Source: Myxococcales bacterium
GTDB lineage: Bacteria > Myxococcota > Bradymonadia > UBA7976 > UBA1532
Direction: 5' to 3'
NCBI GenBank assembly: GCA_020633515.1
Contig: JACKDM010000013.1
Coordinates: 1 to 64,000, forward strand
Length of the DNA: 64,000 nucleotides
Under the pieces are notes generated by a model. The model searched no databases. It was not told the origin of the DNA and saw only the letters and a list, made by a program, of their open reading frames with translations. Each line of letters starts with the position of its first letter. The first letter of the stretch is position 1. A program made the position numbers and the translations under genes. Positions 1 to 9,052 of the stretch are shown here, one piece after another.

Positions 1-918
1 CCGGAAGAGGCCGCCGAGGAGGTTGGCGGCGCCGAGGGCGGTGAGCTCGCGGTTGGGGCGGACCATCTCGCGGTTGCGGCTGGCGAGGAGGCGGCCCATG
101 GAGATGACGGTGACGAGCTGGATGAGCGCGAGGGTGACGGCGGTGGGGAAGAGGGCGCGGGCGACGTCGAGGTCGAGGGGAGGGAGCGCGGGGGTGGGGA
201 GGCCGGCGGTGATGGGGCCGATGATGGCGACGCCGCGGGTGGGGAGGTCGAGGAGCCAGACGAGGAGGGTGCCGATGACGACGACGGCGAGGCCGTGGGG
301 CCAGCGGGGGCGGTAGCGGCGGCCGGCCCAGAGCCAGGCGGCGGCGGCGAGGCCGAGCGCGGCGGAGGGGGGGTGGATCTCGGTGAAGTGGAGCGCGAGG
401 CCGCGGGTGATGCCGATGAGGTCGGGGGCGGCGGGGACGTGGATGCCGGTGAGGTTGCCGAGCTGGCCGAGGCCGATGAGGAGGGGGGCGGCGGTGGTGA
501 AGCCGACGATGACGGGGCGGGAGATGAAGTCGGTGATGAAGCCGAGGCGCAGCAGGCCGACGGCGAGCTGGATGGCGCCGGCCATGAGGCTGAGGGTGAT
601 GGCGATGCCGGCGGCGGCGGCGGGGCTGGGGGGGCCGAAGTGGGCGATGGCGGCGCCGACGATGAGCATGTCGAGCGCGACGATGCCGGCGGCGAGCTGG
701 CGGCTCTGGCCGAGGAGGGCGTAGACGGCGAGGGGCACGAGCGAGGCGTAGAGGCCGTGTACCGGGGGGATGCCGGCGAGGAGCGCGTAGGCCATGCCCT
801 GGGGGATGAGGAGCACGGCGACGGTGACGGCGGCGAGGGCGTCGGCGCGCAGGGTGGCGCGGTCGTAGGCGCGGAGCCAGGCGGGGAGGAGGCGGCGAGG
901 GCGGTGGGGCGCGGTCAC
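1..918 (-). CDS. SulP-family anion permease (partial, C-terminus beyond window)
   Basis: Inner-membrane SLC26/SulP-type transporter, probably for sulfate or another inorganic anion. The first 306 residues are present and the rest lies beyond the left edge. The N-terminus carries the SulP signature region (ALLIPQGMAYALLAG-like, about residues 34-50), followed by alternating hydrophobic segments including a FISRPVIVGFTTA stretch typical of the family. The start is GTG at 918-916. It overlaps the stop of the upstream SLC13-type gene in a GTGA arrangement, so translation of the two is probably coupled. The STAS domain expected at the C-terminus cannot be seen because of the truncation. Substrate is inferred from the family only. 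Confidence 0.88.
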   Translation of the reverse strand, partial: MTAPHRPRRLLPAWLRAYDRATLRADALAAVTVAVLLIPQGMAYALLAGIPPVHGLYASLVPLAVYALLGQSRQLAAGIVALDMLIVGAAIAHFGPPSPAAAAGIAITLSLMAGAIQLAVGLLRLGFITDFISRPVIVGFTTAAPLLIGLGQLGNLTGIHVPAAPDLIGITRGLALHFTEIHPPSAALGLAAAAWLWAGRRYRPRWPHGLAVVVIGTLLVWLLDLPTRGVAIIGPITAGLPTPALPPLDLDVARALFPTAVTLALIQLVTVISMGRLLASRNREMVRPNRELTALGAANLLGGLFR

Positions 919-2699
919 GGGGTCGGGGTCAGGGGCCAGACGATGGGCACGAGCGCGGTGATGAGCGCGGCGCAGATGAGGGTGAGCGGTCCGCCGAGCT
1001 TGAGGTAGTCGACGAAGCGGTAGTTGCCGGGTCCGTAGATCAAGGTGTTGGTCTGATACCCGATCGGGGTGACGAAGCTCAACGAGGCGCTGAAGGCGAC
1101 GGTGAGCAGGAGCGGGCGGGCGTCGATGGCGAAGAGGCTGGCGGCTTCGAGCGCGAGCGGGGTCATGAGCGCGGCGGCGGCGGCGTTGGAGATGAAGTTG
1201 GTGAGCAGGTTGGTGACGAGGAAGACGCCGAGGATGATGGCGTGCGGGCCGAGGTCGGCGAACTGCGAGAGGACGCCGCCGGCGAGCCAGGCGGCGGCGC
1301 CGGTCTGCTCCATGGCGACGCCGAGGGGGATGACCCCGGCGAGGAGCATGATGATCTTCCAGTCGATGGCTTCATAGACCTGCTCGGGGCCGAGGCAGCG
1401 GGTGAGCACCATGAGCAGCGCGCCGCAGAGCGTGCTCGCGGCGGCGGAGAGGAGGCCGAGCGCGGTGGCGGCGACGACGGCGACCATGATCGCGGTGGCG
1501 ATCCAGGCGCCGCGGCGGGGGCGGGGGAGGTCGACCTCGGAGACGATGAAGAGGCCGCTGCGGCGGAGCTCGCGGTGGCGGCCGACGGGGAGGTTGAGGA
1601 GGAGGCTGTCGCCGGTGCGGAGGCGGACGCCGCCGAGCTCGACGTGGCGGAGCGCGCTGCGCTGGCGGATGGCGAGGGGGACGGCGCCGAAGCGGCCGAG
1701 GAAGTCGACCTCGCGGAGCCTTCGGCCGGCGATGTCGGCGCTGGAGGTGATGACGATCTCGACGAGGGTGTCGGGGCTCTCGGCGGCGGGGTCGTCGTCG
1801 GCGTCGGCGTCTCGCCAGCGGGGCGGGGTGGCGGGGCGGTAGCGCTCGCCGCGCAGGATCTCGGCGAGCGCGCCGGGCATGGCGCGGAGGCGGACGGTGT
1901 CGCCGGGGGTGACGACGCCGCCGAAGACGGCGCTGCCGCGGCGGAAGAGCTCGAGCGCGTCGACGCGCACGCCTTCGATCTCGCGGATGGCGGCGAGCGG
2001 GAGCCCGCAGATGGCGGCGCCGTCGCCGACCTGCACGTCGGCGATGAACGCCTCGATGTCGTAGCGCTCGGCGAGATCGGCGTCGCCGCGGCGGGAGCGC
2101 AGCCAGCGGCGGGCGATGAAGACGTAGGCGACGCCGGCGGCGGCGATGGCGGCGCCGACGGGGAGCATCTCGAACATGCCGATGGGGGCCATGCCGTGGT
2201 CGGCGCCGATCGCGCTGACGATGAGGTTGGTCGAGGTGCCGATGAGGGTGCAGATGCCGCCGACGATCGAGACGAACGAGATCGGCATGAGGAGCCGCGA
2301 GGCGTCTTCGCCGAGGCGGGGGGCGAGCTCGATGGCGACGGGGATGAAGAGCACGACGACGGCGGTGTTGTTGATGAAGGCCGAGGCGACGAGCACCGAG
2401 ACGAGGATGAGGATGAGCGCGAGGGTGCGGCTGCGGGCGCCGAGGCGCTCGATGGCGTCGACGAGCGGACGGAGCGCGCCGGTCTCGCGGAGGCCGGCGG
2501 AGAGCACGAGCATGGCGGCGATGGCGACCGTCGCGGGGTTGGAGAGCCCGGAGAGCGCGGCCTCGAGGTCGAGGATGCCGGTGACGAGGAGCACGGTCGT
2601 GACCGCGATCGCGGTGACGTCGTAGCGGATCCACTCGGTGACGAAGAGGAGGGTGGCGACGCCGAGGACGGCGAGCACGGTCACGATCTCGGGGGTCAT
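915..2699 (-). CDS. SLC13/DASS-type permease with central RCK_C (TrkA-C) domains
   Basis: A 594-residue inner-membrane anion transporter. Hydrophobic segments occupy about residues 1-200 and 400-594. A soluble insert of about residues 205-385 between the two halves has the look of two TrkA-C/RCK_C domains, an arrangement usual in bacterial SLC13 permeases annotated for sulfate or dicarboxylates. The C-terminal YQTNTLIYGPG motif is characteristic of the family and lies in the second substrate-binding half. ATG at 2699 is the only reasonable start. The gene is followed with a 4-base overlap by the SulP-family gene, so two unrelated anion carriers are made from one transcript. The substrate is not evident from sequence. 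Confidence 0.9.
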   Translation of the reverse strand: MTPEIVTVLAVLGVATLLFVTEWIRYDVTAIAVTTVLLVTGILDLEAALSGLSNPATVAIAAMLVLSAGLRETGALRPLVDAIERLGARSRTLALILILVSVLVASAFINNTAVVVLFIPVAIELAPRLGEDASRLLMPISFVSIVGGICTLIGTSTNLIVSAIGADHGMAPIGMFEMLPVGAAIAAAGVAYVFIARRWLRSRRGDADLAERYDIEAFIADVQVGDGAAICGLPLAAIREIEGVRVDALELFRRGSAVFGGVVTPGDTVRLRAMPGALAEILRGERYRPATPPRWRDADADDDPAAESPDTLVEIVITSSADIAGRRLREVDFLGRFGAVPLAIRQRSALRHVELGGVRLRTGDSLLLNLPVGRHRELRRSGLFIVSEVDLPRPRRGAWIATAIMVAVVAATALGLLSAAASTLCGALLMVLTRCLGPEQVYEAIDWKIIMLLAGVIPLGVAMEQTGAAAWLAGGVLSQFADLGPHAIILGVFLVTNLLTNFISNAAAAALMTPLALEAASLFAIDARPLLLTVAFSASLSFVTPIGYQTNTLIYGPGNYRFVDYLKLGGPLTLICAALITALVPIVWPLTPTP

Positions 2700-2792
2700 G
2701 CGGGCTCCCGGGGGTCGATCATGCCGTTTGATTCGGGCAGGGGGCGATCGGCCACGGAGAGCCGCTTCACGAGCGGGCGGGTCGGGCCCGGG

Positions 2793-3203
2793 TCAGCCGA
2801 GGTGGCGGTCGAGGAGCGCGAAGAGGGCGTCGGTGAACGCCCTGAAGCTCGTGGGCTTGGTGACGAAGGCGTCGGCGCCGAGGGCGGCGCTCTGTTCGCG
2901 GTCTTCGGCGCGGGCGGAGGTGGTGAGCATGGCGGCGGGCACGGGGGCGAGGCGGGGGTCGGCGCGGAGGGCTTCGAGGACTTCGAAGCCGGTGCGGCGG
3001 GGCATGTTGATGTCGAGCAGCACGAGGTCGGGGGGCTCGCCGCGGGCGAGGAGCTCGATCGCCTGCTGGCCGTCGCGGGCGATGGTCAGCTCGATCGGGC
3101 GCGGGTAGCGGCCGAGGGCGCGGCGGAGCAGCATGATGTGGTCGCCGTCGTCTTCGGCGAGGAACACCCGGGCGGGTCGCACGCTGCGGCCTCCGCGGAC
3201 CAT
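2793..3203 (-). CDS. Stand-alone response regulator receiver protein
   Basis: A 136-residue single-domain CheY/Rcp1-like receiver. The acidic pair lies in FLAEDDGDH, the phosphoacceptor is Asp64 in LLDINMP, the conserved Thr/Ser is in MLTTSA and the Lys is in VTKP. There is no output domain, so it probably relays phosphate to a partner or binds a target protein. The EDDGDHIMLLRRAL start resembles receivers that work with phytochrome-like or hybrid histidine kinases. ATG at 3203 was chosen because it starts just before the first beta strand. The open frame runs much further upstream but that part has no coding character. No kinase is adjacent; the nearest is at 7090. Confidence 0.87.
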   Translation of the reverse strand: MVRGGRSVRPARVFLAEDDGDHIMLLRRALGRYPRPIELTIARDGQQAIELLARGEPPDLVLLDINMPRRTGFEVLEALRADPRLAPVPAAMLTTSARAEDREQSAALGADAFVTKPTSFRAFTDALFALLDRHLG

Positions 3204-3338
3204 CGCGCGGGCGATGGAGGGAATTGAGGATTTCACCGCTCTGGTGGCCAGGGTGCATTCGGCGCGGCGCGCGGTCAACCGTGACGAGGGTGGCTGCGGC
3301 CCCTTTCGCGCGCGCGCCGCATCGGCCAAAGTGGCCGC

Positions 3339-5885
3339 ATGACGACGCCTCTGTATCAGCGACTGCCCGCGGGCCCCATCACCCAGGACGCCTTGCTCGA
3401 GATCTTCGTCGAGTGGGTCGTCGACCTCGGGATCGAGCTCTACCCGGCGCAGGAGGAGGCGATCCTCGAGATCTTCGCCGGGCGGCACATCATCCTCAAT
3501 ACGCCGACCGGCTCGGGCAAGTCGCTCGTGGCGCTCGCGATGCACTTCCGCGCGTTCGCGACCGGGCGGCGCTCGGTCTACACCTCGCCGATCAAGGCGC
3601 TCGTCTCGGAGAAGTTCTTCGACCTCTGCAAGCAGTTCGGCGCGGAGAACGTGGGCATGCTCACCGGCGACGCGAGCATCAACCACGACGCGCCGGTGCT
3701 CGCCTGCACCGCCGAGGTGCTCGCGGCGATGGCGCTCTCGGAGGGCGACGCGGCGGGCGTGCACTACGCGATCATGGACGAGTTCCACTACTACGCCGAC
3801 CGCGAGCGCGGCATGGCGTGGCAGATCCCGCTGCTGACGCTCGGCAAGACGACCTTCATGCTGATGTCGGCGACGCTCGGCGACACCCGCGAGATCGCCG
3901 AGCGGCTCGAGGCGCGCACCGGGCGGTCGGTGGCGCTGATCCAGTCGGTGCAGCGGCCGGTGCCGCTCGAGTTCAGCTACCGGACCGATCCGCTGCACGA
4001 GACGATCGCCGATCTGCTCGAGAAGGGGCAGGCGCCGGTCTACGTGGTCAACTTCACCCACCGCGAGGTCGCCGATCTGGCGCAGGCGCTGATGAGCGTG
4101 AACTTCGCGAGCAAGGTGGAGAAGGCGGAGATCGCGGCGGAGCTGGCGGGGTTCCGCTTCGATACGCCGTACGGCAAGGTCGTGCGGCGCTATGTCAACC
4201 ACGGGCTCGGGATCCACCACGCGGGGCTCTTGCCGAAGTACCGGCTGCTCGTGGAGCGGCTGGCGCAGAAGGGCATGCTGAAGATCATCGTGGGGACCGA
4301 CACCCTCGGGGTGGGGATCAACGTCCCGATCCGCACGGTGCTGTTCACCAAGCTGTGCAAGTACGACGGGCAGAAGACGCGGCTGCTGTCGGTGCGCGAC
4401 TTCAAGCAGATCGCGGGGCGGGCGGGGCGCAAGGGCTTCGATGATCGGGGCTGGGTGGTGTGCGAGGCGCCGGAGCACGTCATCGAGAACATGAAGCTCG
4501 ACCGCAAGGCCGAGGCGAACCCCAAGCTGCGCAAGAAGATGGTCAAGAAGAAGCCGCCCGACCGCGGCTATGTGCACTGGGACGAGGAGACCTTCGCGGG
4601 GCTCGCGCAGGGGGAGGCCGAGGCGCTGACGCCGCGGTTCGCGGTCGATCACGGCATGATCATCAACCTGTTGCAGCGGGGCGAGGTCGACCGGCGGGGC
4701 GGCTATGGGGCGCTGATCGGGCTGATCGCCGAGAGCCACACCCGGCCGCACGAGAAGGCGAAGCTGCGGCGGGAGGCGAAGGGGCTGTTCCGGTCGCTGG
4801 TGCAGGCGGGCGTGGTCGAGACGTTCCCGCGGGGGCCGGGGCGGCGGGGGCAGGCGGTGCGGGTGACGCCCGATCTGCAGAAGGACTTCTCGATCTACCA
4901 CTCGCTGTCGCTGTTCCTGCTGTACGCGGTGGGTCAGGTCTCGCCGCAGGAGGAGCACTACGCGCTGCGGATCCTGACGCTGGTGGAGTCGATCCTCGAA
5001 GACCCGCACGTCGTGCTGCGCGCGCAGCAGCAGAAGCTGCGCGACGAGAAGTACCAGCAGCTCAAGGCCGAGGGCGCCGAGTACGAGGTGCTGCGGGAGA
5101 CGCTCGACAAGGTCACCTGGCCGATGCCCGACGCCGACTTCGTCTTCGAGGTCTTCGACGCCTACGCGAGCAGCCACCCGTGGGTGCGCGCGGGTGATCT
5201 GCGGCCGAAGTCGGTGGTGCGCGACATGTACGAGCGCTACGCGACCTTCGGCGAGTACGTGCGGCACTACGGGCTGCCGCGGGCCGAGGGCGTGCTGTTG
5301 CGGCACATCTCGCAGACCTACAAGGCGCTGGTGCAGTCGGTGCCCGACAGCGTCAAGGACGACCGGGTCTATGCGCTGATCGGCTACGTGCGCGCCTTGC
5401 TGCGCGCCGATTCGAGCCTGCTGCAGACCTGGGAGGCGATGAAGCAGGGCGAGGGCACGCCGCTGGAGGGGACCGAGCCGGGGCCGGCCGCCGTGCCGAC
5501 GCTGCTCGACGATCCGCGGCTGTTCCGGGCGCGGCTGCGCGCCGAGCTGCACGCCTTCGTCAAGGCGCTCGCCGATCGCGACTACGAGGAGGCCGCCGAC
5601 TCGCTGCGCACGCCGGCCGATCCCGACGAGGTCTGGGACGCCGAGCGGCTGGAGAAGGCGCTCGCGCCGTTCTATGCGGCCTACGACCGGATCCGCTTCG
5701 ACCACGACGCGCGCAACGCGAAGTACACCCGGCTCGTCGAGACGGGGCCGCGACAATGGACGGTCACGCAGGTACTCTGCGATGACGAGGGCGACGACAT
5801 GTGGTTCGCCGAGGGGGTCATCGATCTGCGCGACGACCCCGATCCGGCGGGGCCGCTCGTCGCGCTGACCCGGTTGGAGAGTTGA
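3339..5885 (+). CDS. Ski2-like DEAD/DEAH-box RNA helicase with DUF3516-type C-terminus
   Basis: An 848-residue cytoplasmic superfamily 2 helicase. Walker A is TPTGSGKS at residues 55-62, motif II is DEFH at 147-150 and motif III is SATLGD. A second RecA-like domain contains the HHAGLLP segment, GTDTLGVGINVP and the AGRAGRKG motif VI. The long C-terminal half (about residues 400-848) resembles the DUF3516 region of bacterial Ski2-like helicases, which are thought to act in RNA turnover. The ATG at 3339 follows an intergenic gap after the divergent receiver gene. Its stop is followed after one base by the AbrB-like gene, so they are probably co-transcribed and coupled. Confidence 0.9.
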   Translation: MTTPLYQRLPAGPITQDALLEIFVEWVVDLGIELYPAQEEAILEIFAGRHIILNTPTGSGKSLVALAMHFRAFATGRRSVYTSPIKALVSEKFFDLCKQFGAENVGMLTGDASINHDAPVLACTAEVLAAMALSEGDAAGVHYAIMDEFHYYADRERGMAWQIPLLTLGKTTFMLMSATLGDTREIAERLEARTGRSVALIQSVQRPVPLEFSYRTDPLHETIADLLEKGQAPVYVVNFTHREVADLAQALMSVNFASKVEKAEIAAELAGFRFDTPYGKVVRRYVNHGLGIHHAGLLPKYRLLVERLAQKGMLKIIVGTDTLGVGINVPIRTVLFTKLCKYDGQKTRLLSVRDFKQIAGRAGRKGFDDRGWVVCEAPEHVIENMKLDRKAEANPKLRKKMVKKKPPDRGYVHWDEETFAGLAQGEAEALTPRFAVDHGMIINLLQRGEVDRRGGYGALIGLIAESHTRPHEKAKLRREAKGLFRSLVQAGVVETFPRGPGRRGQAVRVTPDLQKDFSIYHSLSLFLLYAVGQVSPQEEHYALRILTLVESILEDPHVVLRAQQQKLRDEKYQQLKAEGAEYEVLRETLDKVTWPMPDADFVFEVFDAYASSHPWVRAGDLRPKSVVRDMYERYATFGEYVRHYGLPRAEGVLLRHISQTYKALVQSVPDSVKDDRVYALIGYVRALLRADSSLLQTWEAMKQGEGTPLEGTEPGPAAVPTLLDDPRLFRARLRAELHAFVKALADRDYEEAADSLRTPADPDEVWDAERLEKALAPFYAAYDRIRFDHDARNAKYTRLVETGPRQWTVTQVLCDDEGDDMWFAEGVIDLRDDPDPAGPLVALTRLES

Positions 5886-5886
5886 G

Positions 5887-6135
5887 ATGCCCGAGACGCG
5901 GGTGAACAGTTCGGGGCAGATCGCGCTGCCGCCGTCGATCCTGCGCTACCTCGACCTGCACGCGGGCGACCGCGTCGAGTTCCACCGCACCGCCGACGGG
6001 CGGGTGGTGCTCGAGAAGGTCGGCGCGCCGGCGCCGCCGCCGCTGCTGCGGCCGGTGGGCAAGTCCAACATCGAAGAGGTCGACGTCGAGGTCGAGCACT
6101 CGGCCGAGAAGCCGCCGCGGCGGACGGACTCCTGA
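5887..6135 (+). CDS. AbrB/MazE/SpoVT-type DNA-binding protein
   Basis: An 82-residue protein whose first 48 residues match the swapped-hairpin AbrB fold: a VNSSGQIALPPSILRYLDL strand-turn, then GDRVEFHRTADGRVVLEK. The tail after residue 50 is proline-rich and then acidic, without recognisable structure. AbrB-like proteins act as dimeric transcription factors or as antitoxins. No toxin-like partner is adjacent, so a transcriptional role is more likely than a toxin-antitoxin role. It starts one base after the helicase stop and ends directly before the start of the FAH-family gene, which places it inside a compact operon. Confidence 0.82.
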   Translation: MPETRVNSSGQIALPPSILRYLDLHAGDRVEFHRTADGRVVLEKVGAPAPPPLLRPVGKSNIEEVDVEVEHSAEKPPRRTDS

Positions 6136-7071
6136 ATGGGGACCCGCTTCGTGCGCTTCGACGACGGCGACGGCGCGCGCTGGGCGGTCGTCGTCGGCGA
6201 TGAGGCGCGGCCGCTCGTCGATCGCTACGCGACGACGGCGGCGCTGCTCGCGGCGGTCGCGGAGGGCGCGCCGGCGACCGAGGCGCCGCGGCCGCTCGTG
6301 GGGCTGCCGTTGCGCTCGCCGGTGACCGCGCCGTGCCGGGTGATCGCGCAGGCGATGAACTATGCCGACCACGCCCGCGAGGTCGGCGCGAGCGCCGAGG
6401 GGCGGCCCAACATCCTGTTCTGCAAGTCGGCGGCCTCGCTCGCCGGGCCGACCGCGCCGCTGACCCGGCCGGCGCACGTGCGGCTGCTCGACTACGAGGT
6501 CGAGCTCGGCCTCGTCGTCGGCGCCCCGATCCGCGGCCCGGTGACGGTGAGCGACGCCGATCTGCCGCGCTACATCGGCGCGCTGGTGGTCGCCAACGAC
6601 ATCTCCGCGCGCGACGTGCAGGTCCCCGAGGGGCAGTTCTACAAGGGCAAGAGCTACCCGGGGTTCTTGCCCTGCGGCCCGTTCCTCTTCGTGCCGACGC
6701 CCGCCGAGCTCGCCCGCTGGCCCGAGCTGCGGCTGCGGCTGTGGGTCAACGGCGAGCCGCGGCAGGACGCGACCTGCGCGGCGATGATCCACCGGCCGGC
6801 GGCGACCTTGACCGAGCTGTCGACCTTCGAGCACCTCGACCCCGGCGACCTGATCCTGACCGGCACCCCCGGCGGCGTCGCGCTCGCCCCGCCCGGCGGC
6901 CTCGTGCGCGCGCTCGCCGGGTTTCTGCCCGAAGCGAAGCGCTGGCGGCTCTTCGTCGAGGGGCAGGCGAAGCGCGCGCAGTACCTCAAGCCGGGCGACG
7001 CCGTGCGCGCCGCGATCGCGACCGACGACGGCGCGATCGACCTCGGCGAGCAGGGTTTTGAAGTCCGGTGA
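6136..7071 (+). CDS. Fumarylacetoacetate hydrolase (FAH) family protein
   Basis: A 311-residue protein with the FAH fold. The metal-binding acidic residues are in the YEVELGLVV strand (E-x-E) and in NDISARD, followed by the family's GKSYPGFLPCGP and ILTGTPGGV motifs. FAH-family enzymes hydrolyse or decarboxylate acylpyruvate-type carbon-carbon bonds in aromatic and related catabolism, using Mg or Ca. An N-terminal segment of about 70 residues precedes the catalytic domain, as in the 2-hydroxyhepta-2,4-diene-dioate isomerase/acylpyruvase branch. The exact substrate cannot be read from the sequence. The ATG at 6136 follows the AbrB-like stop immediately. Confidence 0.9.
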   Translation: MGTRFVRFDDGDGARWAVVVGDEARPLVDRYATTAALLAAVAEGAPATEAPRPLVGLPLRSPVTAPCRVIAQAMNYADHAREVGASAEGRPNILFCKSAASLAGPTAPLTRPAHVRLLDYEVELGLVVGAPIRGPVTVSDADLPRYIGALVVANDISARDVQVPEGQFYKGKSYPGFLPCGPFLFVPTPAELARWPELRLRLWVNGEPRQDATCAAMIHRPAATLTELSTFEHLDPGDLILTGTPGGVALAPPGGLVRALAGFLPEAKRWRLFVEGQAKRAQYLKPGDAVRAAIATDDGAIDLGEQGFEVR

Positions 7072-7089
7072 CGATGGCGGAATGACACT

Positions 7090-8274
7090 GTGAGTACCGA
7101 CGCCGAGAAGTGGGTCGAGCTGACCCGGCTGCGCCGCCGGGTGCAGCAGCTCGAAGACGAGCTCGGCCTCGAAGCGCCGCCGGTCTACGAGGGCAGCACC
7201 GGCAACCACGACATCGACCAGGCGATCCAGGCGCTCGTCGCCGAGCACGCCAGCGACGTCATCTCGGTGCACGGCCCCAACGCCGACATCGAGTACATCA
7301 CCCCCTCGGTCACCCGGAACTTCGGCTACGAGCCGCAGGCGCTCATCGGGCGCAACGCCTACGACCTCTTCCACCCCGACGACATCGAGGCGGTCGCGCA
7401 GAAGCACGCCGCGCTCGCCGACGGGCAGCCACGGCAGGTCGAGTGCCGCCTGCGCACCGCCGACGGCCGCTGGCGCTGGGTCGAGGTGCGCGGGCAGGCG
7501 CTGATCGTCGGCAGCGCGATGAGCCGCCTCGTCTGCATCACCCGCGACATCCACGCCCGCCGCCTCGCCGTCGAGGCGCTCGAGCGCAGCAACGCCGACC
7601 TCCGCCAGTTCGCGCTCGTCGCCGCCCACGACCTGCACGAGCCGTTGCGCACCGCCTCCGGCTTCGCCGAGCTGCTCGCCCGCCGCTACCGCGACCAGCT
7701 CGACGCCCGCGCGCAGGGCTACGTCGACTTCATCGTCGACAACATCGAGCGCATGCGCCGCCTCATCGACGACCTGCTCGCCTACACCCGCCTCGAGGTG
7801 CAGCGCCCCTCGTTCGAGGCCGTCGAGATGGGATCACTCATCAGCGGCGTGCTCGTCGAGCTCAACGAGGCGCTCACCGAGGCCGACGCCACCATCGAGG
7901 TCGGCGCGCTCCCCACCGTGCGCGGCGACCGCGGTCAGCTCGCGCAGCTCTTCCGCCACCTCGTGCACAACGCCATCAAGTTCCGCCGCCCCGAGGCGCC
8001 GCTGCACGTCCGCGTCGACGGCGAAGGGCTCCCCGAGGGCTGGCTCATCCAGGTGCGCGACAACGGCCGCGGCTTCGCGCTCGCCGACGCCGAGCGCATC
8101 TTCGGCATGTTCGAGCGCCTCGTCGGCCCCGGCGACGTGCCCGGCTCGGGCATCGGCCTCGCCGCCGCCCAGCGCATCGTCGACCGCCACGGCGGCCGGA
8201 TCTGGGCCGAAGCGACACCCGGCGAGGGCGCCACCTTCTTCGTCCGCCTCCCCACCGCCGCCGCCGCCGGCTGA
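7090..8274 (+). CDS. PAS-domain sensor histidine kinase (soluble)
   Basis: A 394-residue cytoplasmic kinase with no membrane segment. A short coiled N-terminus leads into a PAS domain with PAC motif (about residues 45-160: HGPNADIEYITPSV through VCITRDI). The HisKA domain follows, with phosphoacceptor His180 in AAHDLHEPLR. The HATPase domain has an N-box (HNAIKF), G1 (RDNGRGFA) and G2 (GSGIGLAAAQRIV). Translation starts at GTG 7090, 18 bases after the FAH gene. A partner response regulator is not adjacent; the receiver-only protein at 2793-3203 is a candidate but the link is only positional. The HisKA type matches phytochrome-like kinases that use stand-alone receivers. Confidence 0.92.
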   Translation: MSTDAEKWVELTRLRRRVQQLEDELGLEAPPVYEGSTGNHDIDQAIQALVAEHASDVISVHGPNADIEYITPSVTRNFGYEPQALIGRNAYDLFHPDDIEAVAQKHAALADGQPRQVECRLRTADGRWRWVEVRGQALIVGSAMSRLVCITRDIHARRLAVEALERSNADLRQFALVAAHDLHEPLRTASGFAELLARRYRDQLDARAQGYVDFIVDNIERMRRLIDDLLAYTRLEVQRPSFEAVEMGSLISGVLVELNEALTEADATIEVGALPTVRGDRGQLAQLFRHLVHNAIKFRRPEAPLHVRVDGEGLPEGWLIQVRDNGRGFALADAERIFGMFERLVGPGDVPGSGIGLAAAQRIVDRHGGRIWAEATPGEGATFFVRLPTAAAAG

Positions 8275-8317
8275 CGAGGCTTGCGCCGGGGCGGCCGGTC
8301 GACCACCATCCGCGGCC

Positions 8318-9052
8318 GTGCCATTTACTTCCGAAGACCTCCGCGTCATCTACCGCGACCGCCACCTCGTCGCGATCGACAAGCCGAGCGGCCTGCTCGT
8401 GCACCGCAGCGAGATCGCCCGCGACGTGCAGGTCTACGCGCTCCAGCTCGTGCGCAAGCTCGTCGGCCGCCGCGTCTACGCCCCCCACCGCCTCGACCGC
8501 GGCACCTCGGGCGTGCTGCTCTTCGCCATCGACCGCGACCTCGCCCGCCCGCTCGCCGAGGCCTTCGCGAGCCGCGCCGTCGACAAGACCTACCACGCCA
8601 TCGTGCGCGGCCACCCGCCGCCCGACGGCATCATCGAGCGCCCCATCGAGACCGCCGAGGAGCCCGAGCCCAAGGACGCCCGCACCGCGTACCGCACCGT
8701 CGCCACCGGCGTGCTCGACGTGCCCGTCGGCCGCTACCCCGAGGCCTGGACCGCGCTCGTCGAGCTCCGCCCCCACACCGGCCGCCGCCACCAGCTCCGC
8801 CGCCACTGCGCCCACCTGCGCCACCCCATCATCGGCGACACCACCTACGGCGACGGCAAGAACAACCGCGCCTTCCGCGAAGCGCTCGGCCTCGACCGCC
8901 TCATGCTCTACGCCACCCGCCTCGCGCTCGACCACCCCGTCACCGGCGAGCGCCTCGACCTCCGCGCCCCGCCCGACCCGCTGCTGACCCGCGTCTGCGC
9001 CCGCTTCGGCTGGCCCGACCCGCACGCGCCCGCCCCGGAGCCGCCCGAATGA
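8318..9052 (+). CDS. truC: tRNA pseudouridine(65) synthase TruC-like
   Basis: A 244-residue RluA-family pseudouridine synthase. The catalytic motif is HRLDRGTSG (about residues 64-72, Asp nucleophile). The N-terminal VIYRDRHLVAIDKPSGLLVH strand and the C-terminal HTGRRHQLRRHCAHLRHPIIGDTTYGDGKNN region are characteristic of TruC, which modifies U65 of tRNA-Ile and tRNA-Asp in E. coli. The start is GTG at 8318, since no ATG precedes the first conserved strand. The stop overlaps the start of the next gene in an ATGA arrangement. Assignment to TruC rather than another RluA paralogue rests on the C-terminal motif. Confidence 0.88.
   Translation: MPFTSEDLRVIYRDRHLVAIDKPSGLLVHRSEIARDVQVYALQLVRKLVGRRVYAPHRLDRGTSGVLLFAIDRDLARPLAEAFASRAVDKTYHAIVRGHPPPDGIIERPIETAEEPEPKDARTAYRTVATGVLDVPVGRYPEAWTALVELRPHTGRRHQLRRHCAHLRHPIIGDTTYGDGKNNRAFREALGLDRLMLYATRLALDHPVTGERLDLRAPPDPLLTRVCARFGWPDPHAPAPEPPE

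Noticed and set aside
5887..6135. AbrB-like gene considered as the antitoxin of a toxin-antitoxin pair
   Set aside because: Neither neighbour resembles a PIN, MazF or other toxin; both are enzymes of normal size.
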